Part shown: in pieces, positions 9,901-19,976 of the stretch
How the letters are laid out: each line of letters opens with the position of its first letter
How positions within the stretch are numbered: position 1 is the first letter of the stretch
Source of the DNA: Pseudomonas benzenivorans
GTDB lineage: Bacteria; Pseudomonadota; Gammaproteobacteria; Pseudomonadales; Pseudomonadaceae
Direction of reading: 5' to 3'
DNA: 64,000 bases
Assembly (NCBI RefSeq): GCF_024397895.1
Contig: NZ_CP073346.1
Span: forward strand, 4,650,001-4,714,000
Notes under the pieces: generated by a model
Seen by the model: the letters and a program-made list of their open reading frames with translations, nothing else
What the model was told of the DNA's origin: nothing
Database searches by the model: none
Program-made: the position numbers and the translations under genes

Positions 9901-10426
9901 CGAGGCGCTGGATACCCTGGAAAACGTCATCCGCAAGATCGACAAGGAAACCCGCAACCGCTTCAAGGAGACCTTCGATCAGATCAACGGCGGCCTGCAG
10001 GCGCTGTTCCCCAAGGTCTTCGGCGGCGGCAATGCCTATCTGGAACTGACCGGGGAAGACCTGCTGGACACCGGTGTGACCATCATGGCGCGCCCCCCGG
10101 GCAAGAAGAACAGCACCATTCACCTGCTCTCCGGCGGCGAGAAGGCGCTGACGGCACTGGCGTTGGTATTTGCCATATTTCAGCTCAATCCGGCGCCCTT
10201 CTGTATGCTCGACGAAGTGGACGCGCCGCTGGACGACGCCAACGTTGGCCGTTATGCCCGATTGGTCAAAGAGATGTCCGAGAAGGTGCAGTTCATCTAT
10301 ATCACCCACAACAAGATCGCCATGGAAATGGCCGACCAGCTGATGGGCGTCACCATGCACGAGCCGGGTTGCTCGCGTCTGGTCGCGGTGGATGTGGAGG
10401 AGGCGTTGGCCATGGTGGACGCCTAG
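6938..10426 (+). CDS. smc: Chromosome segregation protein SMC
   Basis: SMC is the long coiled-coil ATPase that compacts and segregates the chromosome, normally with ScpA and ScpB. The 1162-residue protein has the N-terminal Walker A GPNGCGKS (31-38), two very long Glu/Gln/Arg/Leu-rich coiled-coil arms and a hinge around residues 510-650. The C-terminal head has the LLSGGEK signature and the Walker B region FCMLDEVDAPLDDANV. The length is normal for gamma-proteobacterial SMC. It starts 3 bases after the GntR stop. scpAB are not in the window. Identification is certain. Confidence 0.98.
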   Translation: MRLKCIKLAGFKSFVDPTTVSFPSNMAAVVGPNGCGKSNIIDAVRWVMGESSAKNLRGESMTDVIFNGSNTRKPVTQASIELIFDNSDGTLVGEYAGYNEISIRRRVTRDSQNTYFLNGTKCRRRDITDIFLGTGLGPRSYSIIEQGMISKLIEAKPEDLRNFIEEAAGISKYKERRRETENRIRRTHENLARLTDLREELERQLERLHRQAQAAEKYQQYKGEERQLKAQLTALRWQALNEQVGQREAVIGNQEVSFEALVAEQRNADASIERLRDGHHELSERFNLVQGRFYSVGGDIARVEQSIQHGQQRLRQLQDDLREAERARQETESHLGHDRTLLATLGEELAMLEPEQELTAAAAEEAAAALEEAESAMHGWQEQWDGFNQRSAEPRRQAEVQQSRIQQLEQSLERLAERQGRLADELQQLADDPEDAAIIELGEQIAAAELDQEQLQADEQHLAERLQQLRSELQQAGQAQQQAQGELQRLNGRLASLEALQQAALDPGQGAGQWLREQRLSERPRLAEGLRVEPGWELAVETVLGADLHAVLLDDFGGLDFAGLSQGELRLLTPAANGARVPGSLLDKVEASIDLAPWLAKVRPVATLEEALAARAALGEGESLISRDGYWVGRHFLRVRRASEAESGVLARGQELERLGLERDEREAALELLDERLQALRDSQRQQEELREQQRRQLQERTRVLGELKARLSASQAKAEQLSLRRRRLDAEQAEQVEQRELEQEQLGEARLQLQDALEAMALDNDQRESLLASRDALRERLDRVRQEARQHKDHAHQLAVRLGSLRAQHDSTRQALERLELQAERLHEKREQLSLNLEEGEAPLEELRLKLEELLDRRMGVEEELKHARLALEDADRELRDAEKRRSQAEQQSQLLRGQLEQQRMEWQSLNVRRKALQDQLAEDGYDLHGVLASLPPEAGEPAWEEELERLAARIQRLGPINLAAIDEYQQQSERKRYLDAQDADLVEALDTLENVIRKIDKETRNRFKETFDQINGGLQALFPKVFGGGNAYLELTGEDLLDTGVTIMARPPGKKNSTIHLLSGGEKALTALALVFAIFQLNPAPFCMLDEVDAPLDDANVGRYARLVKEMSEKVQFIYITHNKIAMEMADQLMGVTMHEPGCSRLVAVDVEEALAMVDA

Positions 10427-10434
10427 GTAGCATC

Positions 10435-10475
10435 GAGTCCCCGGGGCGCGGCTATATTGCGAGAGCGCCGGGGCT
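10435..10475 (+). terminator. Possible hairpin downstream of smc
   Basis: GAGTCCCCGGGGCGC and GCGCCGGGGCTC can pair as a GC-rich stem with small bulges, starting 9 bases after the smc stop. There is no U-run, so it is at best a weak or factor-assisted terminator. The rest of the 248-base smc-zipA gap shows no gene; it must contain the zipA promoter, for which I see no strong consensus. Confidence 0.3.
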
Positions 10476-10674
10476 CAGCTCGGCCATGGCAGCGTTTATA
10501 ACGGCCTTCTGGCTGTGTAAAGTTGCCTTTCGTCGTGCTAGCTTAATGCGCACATTTTATTGTTCGTGGAAAACGCCTGTCAGAACATGGAGTTGGCGCC
10601 ACGTTTCGAGATCATCGAAGTAAGGGCCGGATGCCCTTTATTCATAGAAAATTCATTAGGGGTCAGGGTATTTC

Positions 10675-11502
10675 ATGGAATTCGGTCTGCGCGAATGGCT
10701 GATCGTCATCGGTATCATCGTCATTGCTGGCATCTTGTTCGATGGCTGGCGGCGCATGCGCGGTGGCAAGGGCAAGTTGAAATTCAAGCTCGATCGGAAT
10801 CTCGTTGGTGGGGTGGACGATGACGGCGATCCCGACCTGCTGGGTCCGCCGCGGGTGGTCGAGCGCCATCAGGAGCCTTCCCTGGATGAGCACGATCTGC
10901 CCGCCATGAGCGCCCGCGAACTGAATCGCCGCCGCTCCGGCGAGCCGCGCCAGGGTGACCTGAACCTGGGCCTGGATGAACCGGTGCCGACCTTGCTCAA
11001 CCCCGTCGAACAGGACGCTCCCGAGAGCCACAACGGCGCCAAGAAATCGGTAGTCAAAGAGCCTGCACGGGTGGAAGAGGTGCTGGTGATCAACGTGGTA
11101 GCCCGCGATGGCGAAGGGTTCAAGGGCCCGGCGCTGCTGCAGAACATTCTCGAGAGCGGCCTGCGCTTCGGCGAGATGGACATCTTCCACCGTCACGAAA
11201 GCATGGCCGGCAATGGCGAGGTGCTGTTCTCCATGGCCAATGCACTCAAGCCGGGGACCTTCGATCTGGACGATATCGAGGGTTTCAGCACGCGTGCGGT
11301 CAGCTTCTTCCTCGGCCTGCCTGGGCCGCGACATCCGAAGCAGGCGTTCGACGTGATGGTCGCCGCCGCGCGCAAGCTGGCCCACGAGCTGAATGGCGAG
11401 CTGAAGGACGATCAGCGCAGCGTGATGACTTCGCAGACCATCGAGCACTACCGTCAGCGTATCGTCGAGTTCGAGCGCAAGCAGCTGACCAGCAAACGCT
11501 AA
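10675..11502 (+). CDS. zipA: Cell division protein ZipA
   Basis: ZipA anchors FtsZ protofilaments to the inner membrane at the division septum. The 275-residue protein has one N-terminal membrane anchor ([21 protein letters not shown], residues about 4-24), a basic and then acidic Pro-containing linker, and a C-terminal FtsZ-binding domain from about residue 130 ([16 protein letters not shown], then [19 protein letters not shown]). The smc-zipA-ligA order is the classical Pseudomonas arrangement. A strong terminator lies 17 bases after the stop. Confidence 0.96.
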   Translation: MEFGLREWLIVIGIIVIAGILFDGWRRMRGGKGKLKFKLDRNLVGGVDDDGDPDLLGPPRVVERHQEPSLDEHDLPAMSARELNRRRSGEPRQGDLNLGLDEPVPTLLNPVEQDAPESHNGAKKSVVKEPARVEEVLVINVVARDGEGFKGPALLQNILESGLRFGEMDIFHRHESMAGNGEVLFSMANALKPGTFDLDDIEGFSTRAVSFFLGLPGPRHPKQAFDVMVAAARKLAHELNGELKDDQRSVMTSQTIEHYRQRIVEFERKQLTSKR

Positions 11503-11519
11503 GTTCCGATTGTTTCGTG

Positions 11520-11550
11520 AAAAGAGCAGCCCAGGCTGCTCTTTTCGTTT
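11520..11550 (+). terminator. Rho-independent terminator of zipA
   Basis: AAAAGAGCAGCC (11520-11531) and GGCTGCTCTTTT (11534-11545) form a perfect 12-bp stem with a tiny loop, with a T-rich 3' arm continuing into CGTTT. It lies between the zipA stop and the ligA ATG at 11565, so ligA needs its own start or read-through. Confidence 0.85.
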
Positions 11551-11552
11551 GA

Positions 11553-13958
<2,406 letters not shown>

Positions 13959-13961
13959 GCC

Positions 13962-14040
13962 TGTAGGGTGCGCTGCGCGCAGCAAACGCGCTCTGCCGGC
14001 GGTACCCGCTGGATGAAGAGGGCGCCATCCACTCTGCGGG
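13962..14040. repeat. REP-like palindrome cluster between ligA and the AraC gene
   Basis: Right after the ligA stop, GTAGGGTGCGCTGCGCGCAGC contains a perfect 12-bp palindrome, GCTGCGCGCAGC (13972-13983). A second hairpin follows: CCCGCTGGATG (14005-14015) pairs with CATCCA (14026-14031) and GCGGG (14036-14040). This composite GTAGGGTGCGC...CATCCA pattern is typical of dispersed extragenic repeats in Pseudomonas. It separates convergent ligA and the AraC-type gene and may stop transcription from both sides. Confidence 0.6.
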
Positions 14041-14082
14041 CTATGGCAGCGTCGACGGTCCTGCCGGGTCTGCCGCGAGGGG

Positions 14083-14958
14083 TCAGGCCCTGACGCCGCG
14101 AAGCAGGCCTTCGATCACCTTCTGCGAGGAATCCTCCCCGGCCGAGTCGAGCCCGCCGGGCTGTTCGCAGCGATTCGACCGGCGATACTCGCTGGGGGTG
14201 CAGCCGTTGTACTGCTTGAACGACCGGGCGAAGTAGGATGGGTCCTTGAAGCCGGCCTCGTAACCGATGCTGGTGATGGGCATCTGGCTGTTGTCGAGCA
14301 GCTCCTTGGCGAAGTCCATGCGCTTGCCGAGGATGTAGTCCATGAAGCCGATGCCCATGACCTCCTTGAACAGGCGGCTGAAGCGAAAACTGGTCATCCC
14401 GCAACGCTGCGCCAGCGCCTTCTGGTCGATGTTCTCGTGAAAATTCTCATCGATGTATTGCAGGACCTTGTTCAACGCCTGGTGCTTCTGGTGCGCTGCG
14501 GTCATGCGGATGCTGCCCGGAAACGACGGGTGGCAGTCGACCTGGCGCTTCTTGCCCTGGCCGATGGGGTTGCGGCGTAGCTCGCACAGCTGGGTGAGGG
14601 CGCGCAGGTAGCGACTCCTCTCTGCCTCCGTCAGCGGCAGCACCATGTACTCCCACACCCGGGCGCGCATGGCCCACACGGCCAGCTCCTCGGAGTGCTG
14701 CACGGTGAACATGGTGATCGGGATGGAGGGTACGCTGCGCTTGACCTCCAGCAGCAGGTTGAGGCCGAGTGCGTCCGGGCGGTCGAAGTGCATGCAGATC
14801 ATGTCCGGCTGCTGCGCGCTGGCACGTTGCGGCATGGCGGAGGCCGCGGCCAGGCGACATTCGCAGCTGGCAATAAAGTGCGCGATCAGGTCGTCAACCG
14901 ATCGGTCGTGTGTCATGTCGAGCCATAGCAAGAATGGCTTGGTGGCCGAGTTAGACAT
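14083..14958 (-). CDS. AraC-family regulator with an atypical receiver-like N-terminal domain
   Basis: The C-terminal ~100 residues (about 165-262) form an AraC/XylS DNA-binding domain with two helix-turn-helix units (ALAQRCGMTSFRFSRLFKEV, then ITSIGYEAGFKDPSYFARSF) ending in the classical GCTPSEYRR. The first ~125 residues look like a CheY-type fold, but the phospho-acceptor aspartate position appears to be H57 (PDMICMH) and the usual Lys-Pro is Leu-Pro (VLPL), so phosphorylation is unlikely. The gene is divergent from the flp-tad cluster across a 421-base gap and is the obvious candidate for its regulator. It may replace the PprAB two-component system found at the P. aeruginosa tad locus. 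The target is inferred. Confidence 0.85.
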   Translation of the reverse strand: MSNSATKPFLLWLDMTHDRSVDDLIAHFIASCECRLAAASAMPQRASAQQPDMICMHFDRPDALGLNLLLEVKRSVPSIPITMFTVQHSEELAVWAMRARVWEYMVLPLTEAERSRYLRALTQLCELRRNPIGQGKKRQVDCHPSFPGSIRMTAAHQKHQALNKVLQYIDENFHENIDQKALAQRCGMTSFRFSRLFKEVMGIGFMDYILGKRMDFAKELLDNSQMPITSIGYEAGFKDPSYFARSFKQYNGCTPSEYRRSNRCEQPGGLDSAGEDSSQKVIEGLLRGVRA

Positions 14959-15379
14959 CTTTTCTTAGCTCTGCGCCTTAGTTGTGTCCACACTTCGAAG
15001 TATTGCCAGAATGCCAGTACTGGAAAGATCAACTCTCGATAAAGCGCAGCCTTCTTAGACTTTCGGGTTCTGTATACAGGCTCGAGCCAATGGCTGTGCG
15101 GCTCTCCTCTGTCTGGCGAGTCCGAACTTTTTCGGATTGCTTCGCCGCTTGCGAATCTTCTTGGGAAGTATTGGCAAGTCCCTTCCGTGCAACGGCTTTT
15201 TCCGCGTGCTTCTAGGTACCGAGATTCGGCGAGCCGTTTCGCTTGCGCCGCAAAATAGTCCTAGTGTTCGGCAAAAGTCTTCTAACCCTCGGGCTATACC
15301 CTTACTAGGGTTCGAGTCAGGCGGGGCAAGAAGTGCCGCCGGTTTCCTGGAAGAACAACTTTCTAGTGAGGTGGGCGAA
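14959..15379. promoter_or_regulatory. Control region between the AraC gene and flp
   Basis: No gene is visible in these 421 bases, which are noticeably more AT-rich than the flanks. Two near-identical copies of GAAGTATTGSCA occur at 14997-15008 and 15165-15176, in the same orientation and 168 bases apart. The first is followed by the palindrome CCAGTACTGG (15014-15023). TCCGAA-CTTT-TTCGGA (15121-15136) can form a small hairpin, and ACCCT-TACT-AGGGT (15298-15311) another. The flp ATG at 15380 is preceded by GTGAGGTGGGCG as ribosome binding site. I see no convincing sigma-70 or sigma-54 box, consistent with activator-dependent expression. Confidence 0.45.
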
Positions 15380-15571
15380 ATGACTTTTCAAGCAATTAAG
15401 ACTTCGGTGATGAAGTTCGTCAAAGACGAAGAGGGTCTGACCATCGTGGAGTATGCGGTGGCGGGTGGGTTGATCACGGTGGCGGTTGTACTCGCGTTCA
15501 CTGGTCTGGGTGGTGCGGTGAACACCCGGATCGTTGCTCTCTGCAACGCCGTTCTTGCTGGGACTTGCTGA
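15380..15571 (+). CDS. flp: Flp family type IVb pilin
   Basis: The 63-residue prepilin is the major subunit of the Flp pilus. A short charged leader ends at G19, and the mature protein would begin LTIVEYAVAGG, with the invariant Glu at mature position 5 and the adjacent Tyr, followed by a ~20-residue hydrophobic helix. Two cysteines near the C-terminus (NAVLAGTC) could form a disulfide. The start at 15380 is chosen because the leader then has normal length and a GAGGTGG sequence precedes it. It is the first gene of the tad cluster. Its base composition is AT-richer than neighbouring genes. Confidence 0.95.
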   Translation: MTFQAIKTSVMKFVKDEEGLTIVEYAVAGGLITVAVVLAFTGLGGAVNTRIVALCNAVLAGTC

Positions 15572-15602
15572 TACAACAATAAATCCCAAGAGAGATGCAG
15601 CG

Positions 15603-16118
15603 ATGTCCATAGAGCAGATGGTCCCCGTCATTGTGCTACTAGGGCTGCTGGGCATAGCGGTGGCGAGCGACTTGCGTCGCCACCGCATTCCCAACTTGCT
15701 AATCGTGCTGGGCCTCGCACTGGGGCTGGCCGGCCAGGCTTATTCGGATGGATTCGGTGGTCTGGGCGATGGCGCCTTGGGCCTGTTGATCGGCTTCGGC
15801 GTGCTTCTTCCGCTTTACGCCCTGGGCGGCATGGCCGCCGGTGACGTCAAGCTGATGGCCATGGTCGGTGCTTTTCTGACGCCGAATGGCGCGCTCTGGG
15901 CTGCATTCTTCAGCCTGATCGTCGGCGGCCTGTGCGGCTTCCTGATCGTGCTGGTGCGCGGGCAGTTGCCGATGACCTTTTCGCGTTACTGGCTGATGCT
16001 CAGGGCCCGGGCCTACTTTGCCCCGGCGGCAGACGAGGTGGCCGGCAAACCCTTTCCTTATTCGCTGGCGATTCTGTTGGGCACGCTGACCTGCCTGTAC
16101 TTGCAGTATTTCGTTTGA
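15603..16118 (+). CDS. fppA: Flp prepilin peptidase (A24 family)
   Basis: This 171-residue polytopic membrane aspartic protease should cleave the Flp prepilin and the TadE/F pseudopilins after their glycine. It has about six hydrophobic segments and the two catalytic aspartates of the family: D23 in ASDLRRHRIPN and D81 in the GxGD-like MAAGDVKLM. It lacks the N-methylating cytoplasmic domain of PilD, as is usual for CpaA/TadV/FppA. It starts 31 bases after flp. TadV and CpaA are equivalent names; the symbol follows Pseudomonas use. Confidence 0.9.
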   Translation: MSIEQMVPVIVLLGLLGIAVASDLRRHRIPNLLIVLGLALGLAGQAYSDGFGGLGDGALGLLIGFGVLLPLYALGGMAAGDVKLMAMVGAFLTPNGALWAAFFSLIVGGLCGFLIVLVRGQLPMTFSRYWLMLRARAYFAPAADEVAGKPFPYSLAILLGTLTCLYLQYFV

Positions 16119-16136
16119 TAACCCGGGAGGCCAACC

Positions 16137-17459
16137 ATGTACGCCATCAGCGACAGCGACGCCTACCCCAGTCAGCGCGAGGCGGTGCAGCGCCTGGCCC
16201 CGCAACCGCGGACGGTGCGCGAGACCGGCCTGGCAGAGAACTTCCTCGGTGACCTGGTGTGCAAGCACCTGCACGATGCCGGCGTGCTGGATATGCCGCG
16301 GCTGGTGGAGCGCCTGGCGCTGACCGGTTCGGTGCTCGAAGAGCTGCTCGGCTTCCTGCGCAAGGATGGTCGCATCGAAGTGCTGGGGCAATCCGGTGGC
16401 CAGGCGCTGCGCTACGGCCTGACCGAGCGCGGTCGCAGCAGTGCCCGCGACGCCCTGGCCCGCAGCGGCTATATCGGCGCGGCCCCCTACCCGGTGAGCA
16501 GCTACCGCTCCCTGCTCAAGCTGCAGACCATCCACCACGGTCGTATCACCGCCAACGATATGCACGCGGCCTTCGCCGAGGTGGTGCTGTCGCAGGCCAT
16601 GCTCGATCAACTGGGGGCGGCGATGAATTCCGGGCGGGCCGTGATGATCTATGGCCCGGCGGGTACCGGCAAGACCTATATCAGCTCGCGGCTGATCGGG
16701 CTGTTCGCCGAGGCGGTCTGGGTGCCCCATGCCATCGCGATCAACGAGGCGGTGGTGGAGATCTACGACCCTCAGGTGCATCAGCGACTGGAGGACCAGG
16801 GCCAGCAAAAGAACCTGATGCTCAACCAGGGCATCGATCGCCGCTTGCTGTGCTGCAAGCGACCGGTGGTGATCACCGGCGGCGAACTGAGCATGGAGCA
16901 ATTGGACATCCGCTACGACGCCTTCAGCCGTCAATACCAGGCGCCGTTGCAGCTGAAGGCCAGCAACGGCCTGTTCATCATCGACGACATGGGTCGCCAG
17001 CGCGTCGAGCCGGCGCAGCTGCTCAACCGCTGGATAGTGCCGATGGAGGAGAAGCGCGACTTCCTCAACCTCGGCGGCGGCCGCCACTGCGAGCTGCCCT
17101 TCGACCTCATCCTGGTGTTCTCGACCAACCTCAACCCGCTGGAGCTGGCCGACGAGGCCTTCCTGCGACGCATCGGCTACAAGCTGCACTTCGACTACCT
17201 CACGCCCGATCAATACACGCGCATCTGGCGGCAGGAGTGCGAGCGCCTGGGCATCGCCTACGACGAGGCATTGCTGGGCTTCGTACTGCAGGGCTTGTAC
17301 GAGGTCGAGGGTATGCCGCTGGTGCCCTGCCACCCCCGCGACCTGCTCGGCATGGCGCTGGATCGCCAGCGTTACCAAGACGGCGCCGGCCCGCTGTCGC
17401 CAGGCGAACTGGAGTGGGCCTGGCGCAACTACTTCGTCCAGCTCGACTTTCTCGGCTAA
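16137..17459 (+). CDS. AAA+ ATPase with N-terminal winged-helix-like region, tad-associated
   Basis: The 440-residue protein is a soluble P-loop ATPase of unknown role in the pilus cluster. Residues about 30-105 look like a winged helix (LVERLALTGSVLEELLGFLRKDGRIEV..., then LRYGLTERGR). The AAA core follows with Walker A GPAGTGKT (173-180), Walker B GLFIIDD (278-284), sensor-1-like FSTNLNP (N331) and a possible arginine finger in FLRRIGYK. There is no signal peptide or membrane segment. It lies 18 bases after the peptidase and 12 before rcpC, so it is co-transcribed with core tad genes. It is not one of the canonical tad ATPases (TadA, TadZ), and I do not know its function; assembly chaperone or regulator are guesses. 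Confidence 0.8.
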   Translation: MYAISDSDAYPSQREAVQRLAPQPRTVRETGLAENFLGDLVCKHLHDAGVLDMPRLVERLALTGSVLEELLGFLRKDGRIEVLGQSGGQALRYGLTERGRSSARDALARSGYIGAAPYPVSSYRSLLKLQTIHHGRITANDMHAAFAEVVLSQAMLDQLGAAMNSGRAVMIYGPAGTGKTYISSRLIGLFAEAVWVPHAIAINEAVVEIYDPQVHQRLEDQGQQKNLMLNQGIDRRLLCCKRPVVITGGELSMEQLDIRYDAFSRQYQAPLQLKASNGLFIIDDMGRQRVEPAQLLNRWIVPMEEKRDFLNLGGGRHCELPFDLILVFSTNLNPLELADEAFLRRIGYKLHFDYLTPDQYTRIWRQECERLGIAYDEALLGFVLQGLYEVEGMPLVPCHPRDLLGMALDRQRYQDGAGPLSPGELEWAWRNYFVQLDFLG

Positions 17460-17471
17460 GGAGATACTGAC

Positions 17472-18284
17472 ATGAGTGCGCGAACTCTTACCCTGGTGGC
17501 TCTTTCCCTGGTGCTCGGCCTAGGCGCGGCGTGGATGGCCAACAACTGGCTCAGCGCCCGGCTGAACGCCAGCCCGGACGACAACCTGCAGAACGTGGTG
17601 GTGGCCACCGTGGAGATACCCTTCGGCCAGATGGTCGAGGCCCAGCACGTGACCCTGGTACCCATGCCCAAGGGCGCGGCGCCGGACGATGCCTTCGACG
17701 CCCCCGACAAGGTGGTGGGCAAGATCGCCACCTTCGGCATGCTGCGCGGCGACATAGTGCGCGGTGCGCGGCTGGCCGAGCACTTGGGCGGCAGCACCCT
17801 GGCCTCGCTGATCGAGTCGAACAAGCGCGCCATCTCGGTGCGGGTCGACGATGTGGTCGGGGTCGGCGGCTTCCTGTTGCCGGGCAACCGGGTCGATGTC
17901 CTGGCCACGCGCAAGGTCGGCAATAACAGCAGCGCCGAGTCGAAGACCATCCTCGAAGACCTGCGGGTGCTGGCGGTCGACCAGACCGCCAGCACCGACG
18001 AGACCCAGCCGGTGGTGGTGCGCGCGGTGACGCTGGAGATGACCAGCGAGGAGGCCGAGGTGCTGGTCAAGGCGCAGACCGAAGGCAAGCTGCAACTGGC
18101 CCTGCGCAACCCGCTTAACAACGAGAAGAAACCGGAGGCCGTCGAGAAGCCGGCGGTGGCTGCGGCGCCGGCGCCGGCACCTAGTCCGGCCCCGGTGAAG
18201 CGCGTGGTGCGGCGCAGCTCCGGCGGCGGAGGCGTGACCATCATTCGTGGCACCGAGGTGAAGGTGGCCAAGGTGCATCTCTAG
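17472..18284 (+). CDS. rcpC: Flp pilus assembly protein RcpC/CpaB
   Basis: RcpC is a periplasmic or outer-membrane-associated partner of the RcpA secretin. The 270-residue product has an N-terminal hydrophobic segment (LTLVALSLVLGLGAAWMAN), an SAF domain at about residues 40-105 (VVVATVEIPFGQMVEAQHVT), and a CpaB/RcpC C-terminal domain (AISVRVDDVVGVGGFLLPGNRVDVLAT). A Pro/Ala-rich linker and a basic tail follow (KRVVRRSSGGGGVTIIRG). AAGGAGATACTGAC precedes the ATG. The order rcpC-rcpA is that of other tad loci. Assignment is firm. Confidence 0.94.
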   Translation: MSARTLTLVALSLVLGLGAAWMANNWLSARLNASPDDNLQNVVVATVEIPFGQMVEAQHVTLVPMPKGAAPDDAFDAPDKVVGKIATFGMLRGDIVRGARLAEHLGGSTLASLIESNKRAISVRVDDVVGVGGFLLPGNRVDVLATRKVGNNSSAESKTILEDLRVLAVDQTASTDETQPVVVRAVTLEMTSEEAEVLVKAQTEGKLQLALRNPLNNEKKPEAVEKPAVAAAPAPAPSPAPVKRVVRRSSGGGGVTIIRGTEVKVAKVHL

Positions 18285-18363
18285 GCGTTGTTTGCCACTG
18301 GCACATGGCCGACTAGCCTTCGGACGTGGTCGAGCAAAAGACCTTTCAGGCAAGGAGAAGGAC

Positions 18364-19890
18364 ATGCAAAGCATTCGGAAAATCGCTTGCGCGTTGGCGC
18401 TGCTCGGTACCTGCTCGCCGCTCGTGCCCCTGATGGCGGCGGAAACGTCGCCTGGGGTAGCAGCCATGCCGGCGGCCAACACCAGCAACGTCCAGGTGCC
18501 GATCTACAAGTCGCGGATACTCACCACCCGCGCACCGGTCAAGAAGGTCTCGGTGGGCAACCCGGAGATCGCCGACATCCTGATTACCAGCCCCTCCGAG
18601 GTCTACCTGCTCGGACGTTCCCTGGGCAGCACCAACGTGCTGCTCTGGGATGGCAGGAACCGCCTGATCGACAGCCTCGACCTCGAGGTGGTGCACGACC
18701 TCGGTGGGTTGAAGGGCAAGCTGCATCAACTGATGCCCAACGAGCGCATCGAGGTGTTCAGCGCCCAGGGCGCGCTGGTGCTGCGCGGCCAGGTGAGCAG
18801 CGCGGCGGTGGCGGATACCGCGGTCAAGCTGGCCAAGACCTACACCGCGCAGACCGCCAGCGTGGTCCAGGGCGAGGGTGAGGCAGCCGCCGCGGCGCCC
18901 ACCCAGTCGCTGGAAGTGATCAATCTGTTGACCGTCGGCGGCAGCCAGCAGGTGATGCTGGAGGTCAAGGTGGCGGAGATGCAGCGCAGCCTGGTCAAGA
19001 GCCTAAACGTGCGCTTCAATGCGCTGGACTTCGGCTCTTCCAGCCGTTGGTCCGGTGGTGGCTTCAACGGCGGAGTCGGGCCTGGCGGCATCCCGATCGG
19101 CCTGGTTCCCGATCCGCTGAACGACGGGTTTATCATTCCCGACCCGACCAGCCTTATCGGTAGCGGCAAGGGCATCTTCGCCCAGTTCCTCTCGGACGAA
19201 TTCCTCTTCAACGTGGTGCTGGAGGCGTCCAAGGACAACGGCTCGGCCAAGGTGCTGGCGGAGCCGACCCTGACCACCCTGACCGGGCAGCAGGCGGAGT
19301 TCATCTCCGGCGGCGAGTTCCCCATCCCGGTATCCGACGAGGATGGCATCACCATCGAGTTCAAGGAGTTCGGCGTGGGGGTCAAGTTCCTCCCGGTGGT
19401 ACTCGACTCCGGGCGCATCAACCTCAACCTGAATGTCTCGGTTAGCGAGCTGGTGGCGGCCAATAGCCTGGTGGTGCAGACGGGGGACGCCGTAGAGACT
19501 TCATTGTTGGTGCCGGCACTGACCAAGCGCAGCGCGCAGTCCACCGTGGAACTGGGCAACGGCCAGACCATCGCCATCGCCGGTCTGATCAGCGAGAACA
19601 CCCGCGACTTCGTCAGCCGCTTTCCTGGCCTGGGCGACATACCGGTGCTCGGCCACCTGTTTCGCAGCCAGGAGTTCGTCAATGGCGAAACCGAGCTGGT
19701 GATCCTGGTGACGCCGCATCTGGCCAAGCCGATAGACGCCAGAAGCGTGCGCCTGCCCACCGAGAAGTTCGTCGAACCGAGCGACCTGGATTTCTACCTG
19801 CTCGGCAAGACCAAGGGACGCCAACTGGGGCGGCGGGTGCCTGTCAGTCTAGGGGTCAGCGAGGGCAGTTTCGGCCATGACCTGAATTAG
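18364..19890 (+). CDS. rcpA: Flp pilus secretin RcpA/CpaC
   Basis: RcpA forms the outer-membrane channel through which the Flp pilus emerges. The 508-residue protein starts at the ATG with AAGGAGAAGGAC before it and has a signal peptide (IACALALLGTCSPLVPLMAAE). The N-terminal pilus-assembly/BON-like domains contain NPEIADILITSPSEVYLLGRSLGSTNVLLWD. The secretin core (about 310-460) includes VLAEPTLTTLTGQQAEFISGGEFPIPV, and the GQTIAIAGLISE and PGLGDIPVLGHLFRS motifs close it. It is of normal length and follows rcpC after 79 bases. Confidence 0.96.
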   Translation: MQSIRKIACALALLGTCSPLVPLMAAETSPGVAAMPAANTSNVQVPIYKSRILTTRAPVKKVSVGNPEIADILITSPSEVYLLGRSLGSTNVLLWDGRNRLIDSLDLEVVHDLGGLKGKLHQLMPNERIEVFSAQGALVLRGQVSSAAVADTAVKLAKTYTAQTASVVQGEGEAAAAAPTQSLEVINLLTVGGSQQVMLEVKVAEMQRSLVKSLNVRFNALDFGSSSRWSGGGFNGGVGPGGIPIGLVPDPLNDGFIIPDPTSLIGSGKGIFAQFLSDEFLFNVVLEASKDNGSAKVLAEPTLTTLTGQQAEFISGGEFPIPVSDEDGITIEFKEFGVGVKFLPVVLDSGRINLNLNVSVSELVAANSLVVQTGDAVETSLLVPALTKRSAQSTVELGNGQTIAIAGLISENTRDFVSRFPGLGDIPVLGHLFRSQEFVNGETELVILVTPHLAKPIDARSVRLPTEKFVEPSDLDFYLLGKTKGRQLGRRVPVSLGVSEGSFGHDLN

Positions 19891-19976
19891 CAGCTAAGGG
19901 AGCAAGCGCTTGCTGGTGACGGGTGAGTGCCTGCAAAGCAGGCCGCCGCGATATCGGATAATTGGAGGCAGCGAAG

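Noticed and set aside
15167..15190. TGGCAAG...TCCGTGC as a sigma-54 promoter for flp
   Set aside because: The GG and GC elements are not at the required 10-base separation.
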